The notes under the pieces: model-generated
The model's input: only the letters and a program-made list of their open reading frames with translations
Database searches by the model: none
What the model was told of the DNA's origin: nothing
Program-made: the position numbers and the translations under genes
Shown here: one piece after another, positions 1 through 8,214 of the stretch
Layout: each line of letters opens with the position of its first letter
How positions within the stretch are numbered: position 1 is the stretch's first letter
DNA from: JBCBSS01 sp039819065
Lineage (GTDB): Bacteria > Bacteroidota > Bacteroidia > Cytophagales > Cyclobacteriaceae
Reading direction: 5' to 3'
NCBI GenBank assembly: GCA_039819065.1
Contig: JBCBSS010000001.1
Span: forward strand, 1 to 64,000
DNA: 64,000 nt

Positions 1-129
1 CCTTGACTTTTTTTGTTTCGTTTTTTGGGTCAAGCCAAAAAATGAAAGAACATTGGCTCAAAAATGCTATCAGTAATTATCAAGTACATACTAAGTTAAC
101 CTCAGTACAATGTATTTCACCCCCTTGTA

Positions 130-151
130 TTCCCCCTACTTTTAGGGGGAA
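130..151. repeat. Palindromic repeat, TTCCCCCTA type
   Basis: A perfect 9-bp inverted repeat (TTCCCCCTA, 4-nt loop, TAGGGGGAA) lies in the spacer downstream of the uxaB-like gene. A near copy with the same stem and similar flanks (CCCCTTG before, AACT after) occurs at 54860-54881. Two copies in unrelated spacers point to a dispersed REP-like element. It could also stop transcription. The rest of bases 1-218 shows no convincing gene. Confidence 0.6.
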
Positions 152-218
152 ACTCTCCCGATCCATAAGTCTGCGAAGCACTTTCGAACTAACAGAAGGG
201 GATATCAACACAGTATTA

Positions 219-1691
219 CTATTCACCCAAAAGCTTATCTACAGCAGCATAAATACCTTCCTGCTCTATAAGCTCCAGTTGTGTTGCCACATAATTTGCC
301 AATTCAGGAATCTCAGTCAAGTCTTCATCCCAGATAGATTGGTCTCTAAGAATTTCATTAACCAGATGGGTGTGATTCGCATGATGGTCACGCCACAAAG
401 TTGAGAGCTTTGATAGTACTATTGCATCATCTTTAAGCTCGACTACCTTTCCTCCAGCATCACCTCGATAAAGCCTTATTAGGGCGGCTAAAGCCAGTAA
501 GAGTTGTTTAGGCAATTGCTTGTGCTGATCAACATAGGCAAGAATGGAAGGCAGTACCCGTGTTTTAAACTTCGCGAAACTATTGAGAGAAATGGTTAGT
601 AGCTCATGATGAATGGCAGGGTTTCGGAATCTTCTGATTATCTCTTCAGCGTAAGCTTGTAGTTCTTCCTTATCACCAGCCAAGGTCGGCATGATTTCCT
701 GATTCAGAGCCTGTACTAAGAAGGAGGATAACTTCTCATGTTCAACTGTTTCTCTTACGGTAGTCATACCAGCCAGCAATCCTACCGGAACCATAGTCGT
801 GTGTAGACCATTGAGGATGCGCACTTTGCGTGTTCGGTAGTAAGCAAGATCATCAGTGAAAACAACATTCAATCCAGCTTGCTTCACAGGCAATTTACTC
901 TCTAGCCAGCCGGGGCCTTCTATCACCCAAAGATGAAACAACTCGCCTTCTACCAGAAGTTGATCCTTCACCCCTAATTCATCCCATATTTGATGAGCCG
1001 TCTGAGCGGGATATCCCGGTACTATCCGGTCAACCAGAGTATTGCAAAACACGGTTTTCTCATGCAACCATTTCAGGAAATACTCACCCAATTGCCACTC
1101 TGAGGCATACCTTTCTATGATCGCTTTGAGCTTAGTCCCATTTTGATCAATTAACTCGCATGGCAGAATGACGATGGGATCACAATCAGGCAGGGTTTGG
1201 TAGCGATTGTGTAAGAATTGAAGGAGCTTGCCTGGGAAAGATCTCGCTGGCTGATAATCAAACCTGTCTTCAGGGTCGTAGGCTATGCCTGCTTCGGTAG
1301 TATTAGATATGATAAATTGAAGATGCTCATTTTGTGCTTCGGTGAGATATTCTCCAAACGAACCGTATGGATCGATCACACCATTTACGACATCTACCAA
1401 TTGGCGCTTGGCAGTAAACTGATCATGGTCGAAGCCATTTAATAGCACATGATACAGTCCGTCCTGTGCTCTCAGCTGATCTCCTAATCCTTGCGGAAGA
1501 GGTTGTACAATCTTAACCCCGGCATTGAAGCCGGCCTTTTGGTTCATTTCCAGTACCATCCAGTCGAAAAAGCCTCTCAGGAAGTTGCCTTCTCCAAATT
1601 GTAGAATTTTGGTGGGCTTAGTCTTGAAGGACTGAATTATGCTTTTATCCAGTTTTTCTATTACCTTTTCCATCATACGCAGTGTATTCAT
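219..1691 (-). CDS. uxaB: Tagaturonate reductase / altronate oxidoreductase (mannitol dehydrogenase family)
   Basis: This 490-aa protein belongs to the polyol/uronate branch of the mannitol dehydrogenase family. An N-terminal Rossmann NAD motif QFGEGNFLRGF is at residues 31-41. The C-terminal domain carries the family active-site stretch KVRILNGLHT near residue 290, with the conserved Lys, Asn and His. UxaB uses NADH to reduce D-tagaturonate to D-altronate in galacturonate breakdown. Full length for UxaB (about 480-490 aa) and the absence of mannitol-specific features favour UxaB over mannitol or fructuronate dehydrogenases. It is divergent from the GntP permease with only 67 bp between them. 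The other pathway genes (uxaA, uxaC, kdgK) are not in the window. ATG at 1691 is used; ATGs at 1676 and 1673 are possible. Confidence 0.85.
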   Translation of the reverse strand: MNTLRMMEKVIEKLDKSIIQSFKTKPTKILQFGEGNFLRGFFDWMVLEMNQKAGFNAGVKIVQPLPQGLGDQLRAQDGLYHVLLNGFDHDQFTAKRQLVDVVNGVIDPYGSFGEYLTEAQNEHLQFIISNTTEAGIAYDPEDRFDYQPARSFPGKLLQFLHNRYQTLPDCDPIVILPCELIDQNGTKLKAIIERYASEWQLGEYFLKWLHEKTVFCNTLVDRIVPGYPAQTAHQIWDELGVKDQLLVEGELFHLWVIEGPGWLESKLPVKQAGLNVVFTDDLAYYRTRKVRILNGLHTTMVPVGLLAGMTTVRETVEHEKLSSFLVQALNQEIMPTLAGDKEELQAYAEEIIRRFRNPAIHHELLTISLNSFAKFKTRVLPSILAYVDQHKQLPKQLLLALAALIRLYRGDAGGKVVELKDDAIVLSKLSTLWRDHHANHTHLVNEILRDQSIWDEDLTEIPELANYVATQLELIEQEGIYAAVDKLLGE

Positions 1692-1758
1692 ATGACATGC
1701 TTAGCCTGGAAAACCCTGACAGCTTAGTGGAGTTCAGCTTTTTAATCGTCTTATCCGT

Positions 1759-3108
1759 ATGGAATCATTATCGTTTTTACTAGCTATTATCTTTGTATCT
1801 ATTGTGCTGATCATTTTATCAGCTAATTATCTAAAGGTTCACCCTTTCTTCACTTTGATATTGGCTTGTTTCTTCGTTGGGTTCTGCACCGGTATGAATG
1901 GGGAGAAAATAGTCATCACCACTTCTTCGGGCTTTGGTAGCATCCTCTCGGGTATTGGTTTAATTGTGGTGTTCGGCACCATTATCGGTGTGTATCTGGA
2001 GCGATCGGGAGCACTAGATGCTATAGCACATTCCATCACCAGTCTGATGGGCAGCAAGCGCTCCATTTCTGCGATGGCCATACTTGGTGCCGTTGTCAGT
2101 GTGCCGGTCTTCTGTGATTCCGGTTTTATCATTCTCTCCAAACTGAGTAGAATACTGGCAGAAAAGAGAGGAATTTCATCAGCATCGATGTCACTGGCAT
2201 TGGCCTCCGGGCTGTATACTACCCATACCTTAATACCCCCTACTCCGGGGGCCATCGCCGTTGCTGGCAACATCAACATGTCTGATCAACTTGGTATTAT
2301 CGTGTTAACAGGCTTGATTGTTGCCATCCCGGTGCTTTTCGTTTGTATTTTCTTGGCGAAGAGGGTCGGTTCAAAAATTGAAGTTGAAAAGCTGGAATAC
2401 GAGGCCTCTGAAACGAATAAATACATGCACTTCCTATGGGCTTCCTCTCCGATTCTAGTGCCCATTACATTGATCACCGCCAACTCCTTACTCAAGTTTT
2501 TTGAGGTTCCCGCTTATTTATCATCAACCCTTACTGTTATCGGCCATCCGCTCACTGCTTTGATGCTGGGTTGTATCTTGGCCATGGTACAAGCGCTGCC
2601 AAGGGTGCCTTTTAAAGAACAGGGGGCTTTGTTCAAAACTGGTATTGAGCAAGCAGGCCCGATTCTGCTCATCACCGGTGCCGGAGGTGCTTTTGGTGCT
2701 ATTCTAAAAGCCACACCTCTTGAGAAACTACTGACCGCACAGTTTGATGGGGCCAGCATCAGCTTCTTGCTTCTGTTGGTACTGGCATTTGTTATTGCAG
2801 CCGTGTTAAAAACAGCACAAGGGTCAAGTACATCTGCATTGGTAATCGGTAGCTCCATTCTGGCTCCTTTTGTATTACAATCGGGGGTCGAGCACCCATT
2901 TCAGCTTTCGCTACTGATAATGGCCTTCGGCGGAGGCGCAATGACCGTTTCACACGCTAATGATTCGTATTTCTGGGTAGTAACTCAATTCAGTGGATTT
3001 GATATGAAGGGTGGCTATCGGGGCTTTTCCTTTATGACATTCGCTCAGGGCATAACAACGCTACTGGTAGTGCTAGCCATTTATTGGGTTTCGCAGTTTT
3101 TTATATGA
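1759..3108 (+). CDS. GntP-family gluconate/sugar-acid:H+ symporter
   Basis: A 449-aa inner-membrane protein made almost entirely of hydrophobic segments, about 12. Diagnostic GntP features include the segment SVPVFCDSGFIILSKL (about residues 114-129), the TLIPPTPGAIAVAG loop (about 155-170) and the C-terminal GGGAMTVSHANDSYFWVV stretch. GntP permeases import gluconate and related hexonates with protons. The divergent uxaB-like neighbour suggests that the substrate may be an altronate- or hexuronate-derived sugar acid rather than gluconate, but that is inference. The first codon ATG at 1759 fits the start of the first membrane helix. Confidence 0.9.
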   Translation: MESLSFLLAIIFVSIVLIILSANYLKVHPFFTLILACFFVGFCTGMNGEKIVITTSSGFGSILSGIGLIVVFGTIIGVYLERSGALDAIAHSITSLMGSKRSISAMAILGAVVSVPVFCDSGFIILSKLSRILAEKRGISSASMSLALASGLYTTHTLIPPTPGAIAVAGNINMSDQLGIIVLTGLIVAIPVLFVCIFLAKRVGSKIEVEKLEYEASETNKYMHFLWASSPILVPITLITANSLLKFFEVPAYLSSTLTVIGHPLTALMLGCILAMVQALPRVPFKEQGALFKTGIEQAGPILLITGAGGAFGAILKATPLEKLLTAQFDGASISFLLLLVLAFVIAAVLKTAQGSSTSALVIGSSILAPFVLQSGVEHPFQLSLLIMAFGGGAMTVSHANDSYFWVVTQFSGFDMKGGYRGFSFMTFAQGITTLLVVLAIYWVSQFFI

Positions 3109-3121
3109 GTGAGACAATTAG

Positions 3122-3175
3122 ACACGCGTTACAAACGCGCGCCAGCAGCGAGAGGTTGCAAACACGCGCCAACTG
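3122..3175. repeat. Dispersed GCGTTACAAACGCGCGCC repeat (two units)
   Basis: The spacer between gntP and the AraC gene holds CGCGTTACAAACGCGCGCCA and, about 15 bp later, a degenerate second unit GTTGCAAACACGCGCCAAC. The first unit is repeated on the opposite strand at 21227-21250, with a matching degenerate neighbour at about 21270-21295. The internal CGCGTT...AACGCG palindrome and the intergenic position are typical of REP-like repeats in Bacteroidota. Confidence 0.6.
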
Positions 3176-3363
3176 CTAGAGGGACGAAATTAGCTTTCGC
3201 GCCAGATAGCTGGTTGTTGTGACCTAACCGAGGGCGAAGAACAGAAGATGTTATTAACAATTACGCTACTTTTCTTAGGATTAAATCGTCCTATTTCTAA
3301 AGTTTGTTATTATCAAAGTGCTAGTTTTCTCGTTCTATTAGAGTAGAAGTACCCTTCTTGTCC

Positions 3364-4410
3364 ATGGTCACCAAATTCTCACCGGAAGCATCCAAAGTCT
3401 ACTTCATCAATCAGAACACCATGTTCCATATATTGGAAGGTACCGGTGGCATTGAAGTAGATTTTAAACAGTTTCATAACTGGGAGGATAAACTCATTTT
3501 CCTGGAGAAAGGTCAATACATAAAATTCCTTACGGAGCAATTCGTAATCCGCAAAATCGAGTTTAGCGATGAGCAACTCTTTCTGAATAAGGACTTTAGA
3601 GTGCTTTTCAAGCACCTTATCTCTCTGGGTTACATCAATTTTGATGAATGCGATGATTGTCAAAAGTACCTGAATTCTTCCTTGTTCAGTCAACCTGGAA
3701 AGATTCTCGATATATCATCTAAGCAGTGGTTTTGGCAAAATCCTTTTGGCGCAAACAACAATGAGTATCATCTCATTTTCGATGTAAAAGACATTGTTGA
3801 TAGTCATTATCAACAGTTCTTGAGCAATGATGATATTGTCCGCTTAATTGGTCAATACGATCTAAACCCCCATAGCCTCATTTCCAACAAGCTGGGCATA
3901 ACCATTAAGTCGATGTATGCCAGAAAAAGACTTATCGAGGCGCAACGTCAGGTGGCATTTTCAGGTAAGAGCATCAAAGAAATCGCCTATGAATTCGGCT
4001 ACGAAGACCCTGCTTATTTTAACCGGACCTTTAAGAAAGGGACAGGTGCCACTCCTGGAGAGTTCAGACATCAAAATGAACACGAAGCGCGTGATTCTTT
4101 TATTCAACACCTCTACGAACTGATTGGCAAGTTTCATACACAGCAACGCCAGGCTGGGTTCTATGCTGATGAAATGAACCTTTCTATCAAGACCTTATCT
4201 CACAAGGTCCGTTCTAAACTCAATACTTCCATTGGCCAAATCATCAGACAGGAGATGATCCGTACAGCTAAAACCCATTTGCTCAATGGTCATCCGGTCC
4301 ACGAGGTAGCTGTGCTACTTCACTTTGAAGAACCTAATCATTTCTCCGCCTTTTTTAAACACTATACAGGCTTGACCCCCACTGATTTCATCAGGCAGAA
4401 AGTACAATAA
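3364..4410 (+). CDS. AraC-family regulator with two tandem HTH modules
   Basis: This protein is about 348 aa from ATG 3364; a TTG at 3358 would add two residues. The N-terminal 150 residues resemble no effector domain I can name but contain a short Cys pair (ECDDCQ). Two AraC-type DNA-binding regions follow. The first (about 155-236) has IKEIAYEFGYEDPAYFNRTFKK and ATPGEFR. The second (about 250-348) has VHEVAVLLHFEEPNHFSAFFKHYTGLTPTDF. Each carries the hallmark FG/F-x-E/D-P-x-x-F second helix-turn-helix. Most AraC proteins have only one such ~100-aa unit. It stands 77 bp upstream of a SnoaL-like gene and may control it; the sugar-acid genes upstream are another possible target. Confidence 0.85.
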   Translation: MVTKFSPEASKVYFINQNTMFHILEGTGGIEVDFKQFHNWEDKLIFLEKGQYIKFLTEQFVIRKIEFSDEQLFLNKDFRVLFKHLISLGYINFDECDDCQKYLNSSLFSQPGKILDISSKQWFWQNPFGANNNEYHLIFDVKDIVDSHYQQFLSNDDIVRLIGQYDLNPHSLISNKLGITIKSMYARKRLIEAQRQVAFSGKSIKEIAYEFGYEDPAYFNRTFKKGTGATPGEFRHQNEHEARDSFIQHLYELIGKFHTQQRQAGFYADEMNLSIKTLSHKVRSKLNTSIGQIIRQEMIRTAKTHLLNGHPVHEVAVLLHFEEPNHFSAFFKHYTGLTPTDFIRQKVQ

Positions 4411-4439
4411 ATCGGGCATTCTCTGTACTGAATTGCTGC

Positions 4440-4462
4440 TTTGTTCGCTTCAACTTTGCATT
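4440..4462 (+). promoter_or_regulatory. Putative promoter element shared by two SnoaL-like genes
   Basis: TTTG, a CGCTT core, then CAACTTTGCATT lies 25 bp before the SnoaL-like start codon. A closely similar arrangement (TTTG, CGTTTCC, CAACTTTGTATT) stands at 36585-36609 before the second SnoaL-like gene. CAACTTTG differs from the Bacteroidota -7 consensus TAnnTTTG at one fixed position. Promoter function is inference. Confidence 0.3.
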
Positions 4463-4487
4463 ACAATCAACATTAAAACAGAATACA

Positions 4488-4838
4488 ATGGATGTAAAAA
4501 TGCAAGTTCAAAAAATGGATGAAATGGTATCAAAAGGTGATATCGTTAATGCCGTAAAAGATTTTTTCGCCACTGAAGCTACCACTTCTGATTATGGCAA
4601 CGTGGCCACCTCCAACAAAGATCAGATGGTGGCGAAAATGACCGGTTTCGTAGAAGCCATCTCCAGTGTCAATGGAATTACCCACCACCGAACCATAGTA
4701 GGTGATAACGCCACTGCGTCAGAATTTACTTTCGATTTTGATATGAAAGATGGTAGTAAGATCTACTGGCATGAGATCATTAGAAGAATTTGGAATGAGC
4801 AAGGTGAAGTTATTCAAGAACAGTACTTCAACGCCTAA
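4488..4838 (+). CDS. SnoaL-like (NTF2-fold) protein
   Basis: A 116-aa cytoplasmic protein without a signal peptide. Its pattern of N-terminal helices (FFATEAT), a hydrophobic strand region and the ending WHEIIRRIWNEQGEVIQEQYF is typical of SnoaL-like NTF2-fold proteins, which hold small hydrophobic ligands or act as small isomerases or hydrolases. Here no catalytic residues can be assigned. It is a clear relative of the protein at 36649-37017: both have a -D/N-DE/Q-G-x-I/V-x-x-E-x-(F/Y)-(Y/F)-N ending and similar length. The secreted YHS protein starts 32 bp downstream, so the two are probably co-transcribed. Confidence 0.75.
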   Translation: MDVKMQVQKMDEMVSKGDIVNAVKDFFATEATTSDYGNVATSNKDQMVAKMTGFVEAISSVNGITHHRTIVGDNATASEFTFDFDMKDGSKIYWHEIIRRIWNEQGEVIQEQYFNA

Positions 4839-4870
4839 AACAATTGTATCACTCAATCTTATAAGCAGAC

Positions 4871-5341
4871 ATGAAAATTTTATTTAGATCATTGGTCGTT
4901 TTGTTGCTTTTCGCTTCTACCATTAGCTATGGACAGGACAAAAAAGCGAACAACATCGATAACAGCAACATCGCATTACAGGGATACAGCCCGGTCTCTT
5001 ATTTGGACCTTGGGTTGGCGCAAAAAGGAGTTAAGCAATATAAATCAGAATACGAAAAGGTGATCTACTACTTTACTTCCGGTGAGCAGAAAACCAAGTT
5101 TGATAAAAACCCAAAACGCTACTTGCCGCAATATGGTGGCTACTGCGCATTTGGGGTTTATGCAGGCGCAAAATTCAGACCTGATCCCAACAAGTTTATC
5201 GTCAAAGATGGCCAATACTTTCTCTTCTTGTATAACCTGGAGTTGGATGCTCAACAACTCTGGTTGAAAGAAAAGAATCACTCGGGACTAGTTAAAAAGG
5301 CCAATCAAAATTGGGCCAAGCTCAAAGGCACTTATAACTGA
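4871..5341 (+). CDS. Secreted YHS-domain protein
   Basis: A 156-aa protein with a cleavable signal peptide (residues 1-21, ending ISYGQ). The mature part is one YHS domain: ALQGYSPVSYL at about 35-45, then YYFTSGEQKTKFDKNPKRYLPQYGGYCAFGV at about 65-95. YHS domains are linked to metal binding, and this periplasmic type with the conserved YGGYCA motif is frequent in Bacteroidota, with no settled function. It follows the SnoaL-like gene by 32 bp and is followed by a strong terminator, so a two-gene unit is likely. It ends with TGA, which shows that TGA is a normal stop in this genome. Confidence 0.85.
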   Translation: MKILFRSLVVLLLFASTISYGQDKKANNIDNSNIALQGYSPVSYLDLGLAQKGVKQYKSEYEKVIYYFTSGEQKTKFDKNPKRYLPQYGGYCAFGVYAGAKFRPDPNKFIVKDGQYFLFLYNLELDAQQLWLKEKNHSGLVKKANQNWAKLKGTYN

Positions 5342-5379
5342 GCGATATTTCAATCGACACATTGATTTTTTCCAAAAGC

Positions 5380-5412
5380 AGCCTGGGCAAGCTTATGCCC
5401 AGGCTTTTTTTC
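5380..5412 (+). terminator. Rho-independent terminator
   Basis: A 10-bp stem AGCCTGGGCA / TGCCCAGGCT with a 6-nt loop is followed by a run of seven further T residues. It lies 38 bp downstream of the YHS-domain gene and ends the SnoaL-YHS unit. Confidence 0.9.
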
Positions 5413-5495
5413 ATACCATTCAACAAGCGTCGACGGAGAGCCGAAACTTTAGATATATGAACTGGTTCTGAGAGTGTAAACCTCTTATACCCATC

Positions 5496-6110
5496 ATGAA
5501 CAAAGACTTTTGGAACGAACGCTATGGTAAATCGGATTTTGCTTATGGCCACACCCCCAACCTATTCTTCAAAACACAACTATTAAAACTTCAGCCAGGG
5601 AAGTTACTACTGCCAGCAGAGGGAGAAGGTCGAAATGCAGTATTCGCTGCCAAGCAAGGATGGGAGGTATCAGCCTTTGATTTGAGCGATGAAGGTAAAG
5701 CTAAGGCTGAAGCACTAGCGGATAAAGATCAAGTGGAAATTGATTATGAAGTAGGTGATTTCGGCGGTCTCAATTATGAAGAAGACCAGTTCGACGTGAT
5801 AGGGTTGATCTACGCACATTTTCCGGCCAATGTCAAATCGGACTATCACAAAAGACTGGTCAACTACCTCAAACCGGGAGGTGTGGTGATTTTCGAGGCA
5901 TTCGGCACATCTCACCTTCAATTTAATACTAAAAACCCAGCGGCTGGTGGCCCCAAAGATATCAACATGCTTTTCTCAACCGAGGAGCTGGCAGATGATT
6001 TCGCTGATTTTGAAATCATCAAACTGGCCGAAGAGGAAGTCGTCCTCAACGAAGGCGTTTATCACAACGGGCGCAGTTCAGTCGTTAGGTTTATCGGTAG
6101 AAAACCTTAA
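5496..6110 (+). CDS. Class I SAM-dependent methyltransferase (TehB-like)
   Basis: A 204-aa cytoplasmic methyltransferase. It starts with FWNERYGKSDFAYGHTPN, the usual lead of the small TehB/thiopurine-type group. The SAM-binding motif I is LLLPAEGEGRNAVFAA (about residues 38-53), followed by the acidic motif II residue in VSAFDLSDEG and the post-motif FDVIGLIYAHFP and LKPGGVVIFEAF. The substrate cannot be read from sequence; relatives act on small molecules such as tellurite or thiol compounds. It stands alone: a terminator lies upstream and the downstream gene is convergent. Confidence 0.85.
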   Translation: MNKDFWNERYGKSDFAYGHTPNLFFKTQLLKLQPGKLLLPAEGEGRNAVFAAKQGWEVSAFDLSDEGKAKAEALADKDQVEIDYEVGDFGGLNYEEDQFDVIGLIYAHFPANVKSDYHKRLVNYLKPGGVVIFEAFGTSHLQFNTKNPAAGGPKDINMLFSTEELADDFADFEIIKLAEEEVVLNEGVYHNGRSSVVRFIGRKP

Positions 6111-6153
6111 TCGTCACTTTCCAGCAAAATGAGTAAAACCGTCAGAATCCGGT

Positions 6154-6867
6154 TCAGAAAAATTCGGAAATCACTCCGTACAGACCATTCAATACGTACA
6201 ACCCAGCCAGTACAAAGACAATAGTACGCTTAGATTTGTCTTTGACGGCAAAGGCAAGGAGCAGTGGTATAAATGCCCAAACCAAACTTATCAGTGTATT
6301 TACCGTTTTGAACCAATTGGTTGAAAAGAAGTCAGTTTGTGCAATTCTAATGACAAACCAAAAAAACCTGGCTACGAACATCCAGATCACAACCATGAGT
6401 ATGATCTTATCTCGATTAGTCTGTTCTTCAGTTGTGGCATTGGTTTCGAAAGCTTCCATTGGCGTGTCCAATAGGCTATGGTCTCTGTAAGTTGAGTGTC
6501 CGCCTAGCCGTTTGGGGTCAGGCCCATAATCATTATTGCCTCTATCCCCTTCAGTGGCTAATAAAACAAGCAGCCAAATGCTACCGATCAATGGAATGAA
6601 CGATACCAATAGCATCCAACCGCTCTTATTGGTATCGTGTAGTCTTCTTACTGCTACTGCTAAAGATGGGAGAAAGGTAACAAGGGAATATAATATCGTA
6701 AATACGCCTAAGACACTTCCTGAGGCCATTGTGCCTACTACTCCATCTATGACGATCATAACTATCGAAAAGATGAGGTTGAAAAGGTAGAACATCCAAT
6801 ATTCTGTACGCCGCGCTCGTCCTGCGAAGTCAGCATATTTACGGAAAGCCTGAAAGTAGTAATGCAT
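6154..6867 (-). CDS. DUF805 membrane protein with a C-terminal membrane extension
   Basis: A 237-aa inner-membrane protein. Residues 1-120 form a standard DUF805 domain: the start YFQAFRKYADFAGRARRTEYWMF, three to four membrane helices, the RRLHDTNKSGWM motif (about 74-85) and the GDRGNNDYGPDP tail. A further ~85 residues with about three membrane helices (from KIILMVVIWMFV) follow a polar linker and are not part of the usual ~120-aa family. The function of DUF805 is unknown. The gene is convergent with the methyltransferase gene. Confidence 0.85.
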   Translation of the reverse strand: MHYYFQAFRKYADFAGRARRTEYWMFYLFNLIFSIVMIVIDGVVGTMASGSVLGVFTILYSLVTFLPSLAVAVRRLHDTNKSGWMLLVSFIPLIGSIWLLVLLATEGDRGNNDYGPDPKRLGGHSTYRDHSLLDTPMEAFETNATTEEQTNRDKIILMVVIWMFVARFFWFVIRIAQTDFFSTNWFKTVNTLISLVWAFIPLLLAFAVKDKSKRTIVFVLAGLYVLNGLYGVISEFF

Positions 6868-7029
6868 AATTTTAAGGTTAGAGTAAAAGCATAATTATAA
6901 AAGTGCTCTGGCATTTCCAAACAATGCGATTTAAAAGCGTAAGACTAACTGCGGGCTACACTACACCTTTTGGGTCGAACAATGGCAGGTGAACCCAGTT
7001 GACTATATTAGTGCTCAACCTTTTCCTAA

Positions 7030-8214
7030 ATGAACTATAGCAATACCCTTTTTAAAAGTCTATCCGGATTATGGATAGGCATGCTACTTATAATCATTGG
7101 CTGTACAGAACGTGAAAGTAAATTGAACGGCACCTGGATGGTCATTGACAATTACGGCCAGTCATCCTGGCTCGTCAATCCTATGTTCACTTTCGACAAT
7201 GACTCTATTTGCATTTACTACATCGGTACGGACTCAACCAAGCATCAAATTACTCGATTGACTGACTTTGAAATAGCGTTTGAAGGCATTCCAGATATGA
7301 AATACCATTTCCGCGGTGATTCTCTAATTCTAGGGTTACCAGAATACGATCTCAAGTTGCTTCGGTTCGAGCCTAAAGTAAGCAGTATACCGGTAGATGA
7401 GCTAAGAAGTATATTGATGCGACATTGGTGGAGTTACGATTTCGAAGGCATTAGGTTGGAAACCAGTTTTATAGATTCAGTTTATATCCGTGAGATTAGA
7501 GTAGGAGAGACACTCGCTTTTTGGGACGATTTATTCTCAAGAGAATTAGAGGAGGTCTATTGGACGCTCGAAGAATATCAAGGACAGTTGATATTGGCGA
7601 TTGAAAACGATCTAGGTGCCGCTTTGGAACCCAGCACATTTTATATTCAGGACATTGCTCAAAATGGTGAAATCCATACCACAGCCTGGCTTGCCGGTGA
7701 ACCACTGAAGGTCATTTTCAAGCCTCATAATTTTCCAAGAAATGACGAATTGGCCAACATGCAAAATCTAATAAAAGGTAAGTGGATGCTAAAGTCCGTT
7801 TCGCAACATCAGTTGCTCGTAGATTCTACTGAATGGTTTATAGACCCTTTTAAATATGAGTTTCCTAGTTTCCATATAGGAAAAAAGGGAGTTTTGATTG
7901 ACAGTACGGATTTAGTTGATGGAGGATTATGCTATTCATTCCAAAATGATGGAACATATGAGGTAACGAAAAGCAATGGAGCAATTGCGTGTACTGGCAA
8001 ATGGCGGCTATCCAAGAATGGCAAAGTAGTAGCTGTTACGACAGATTTTCATATTGAGGATGAATTTGCAATTGATTTTAAAGATTTCTTAATAGAGCAT
8101 ATTGATAATGGATCAATCAAGATTCAACAGCAAGTACAGACTTTCACAACGGACTCTACTTATATCCAGGATCATTATGACCTGGTTTTTAATAAATTGA
8201 ATTCAAATGAGTAA
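7030..8214 (+). CDS. Lipoprotein with two lipocalin-like domains
   Basis: A 394-aa protein with a lipoprotein signal ending in the lipobox IIIGC (Cys about residue 25). The mature part shows two segments that begin LNGTWMVIDN (about 33) and IKGKWMLKSV (about 249). Each is followed by alternating strands with short acidic turns, the G-x-W pattern of Bacteroidota lipocalin-like lipoproteins. No catalytic site is seen. Its stop overlaps the start of the DUF4291 gene by 8 bases (ATGAGTAA), which suggests translational coupling. Function unknown. Confidence 0.65.
   Translation: MNYSNTLFKSLSGLWIGMLLIIIGCTERESKLNGTWMVIDNYGQSSWLVNPMFTFDNDSICIYYIGTDSTKHQITRLTDFEIAFEGIPDMKYHFRGDSLILGLPEYDLKLLRFEPKVSSIPVDELRSILMRHWWSYDFEGIRLETSFIDSVYIREIRVGETLAFWDDLFSRELEEVYWTLEEYQGQLILAIENDLGAALEPSTFYIQDIAQNGEIHTTAWLAGEPLKVIFKPHNFPRNDELANMQNLIKGKWMLKSVSQHQLLVDSTEWFIDPFKYEFPSFHIGKKGVLIDSTDLVDGGLCYSFQNDGTYEVTKSNGAIACTGKWRLSKNGKVVAVTTDFHIEDEFAIDFKDFLIEHIDNGSIKIQQQVQTFTTDSTYIQDHYDLVFNKLNSNE

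Noticed and set aside
3..404. A 133-codon frame at the left edge
   Set aside because: It overlaps the uxaB-like gene antisense, has low-complexity composition and shows no domain.
1839..2279. A 146-codon frame antisense to the GntP gene
   Set aside because: It is a reverse-strand image of membrane-helix codons; the GntP match is clear.
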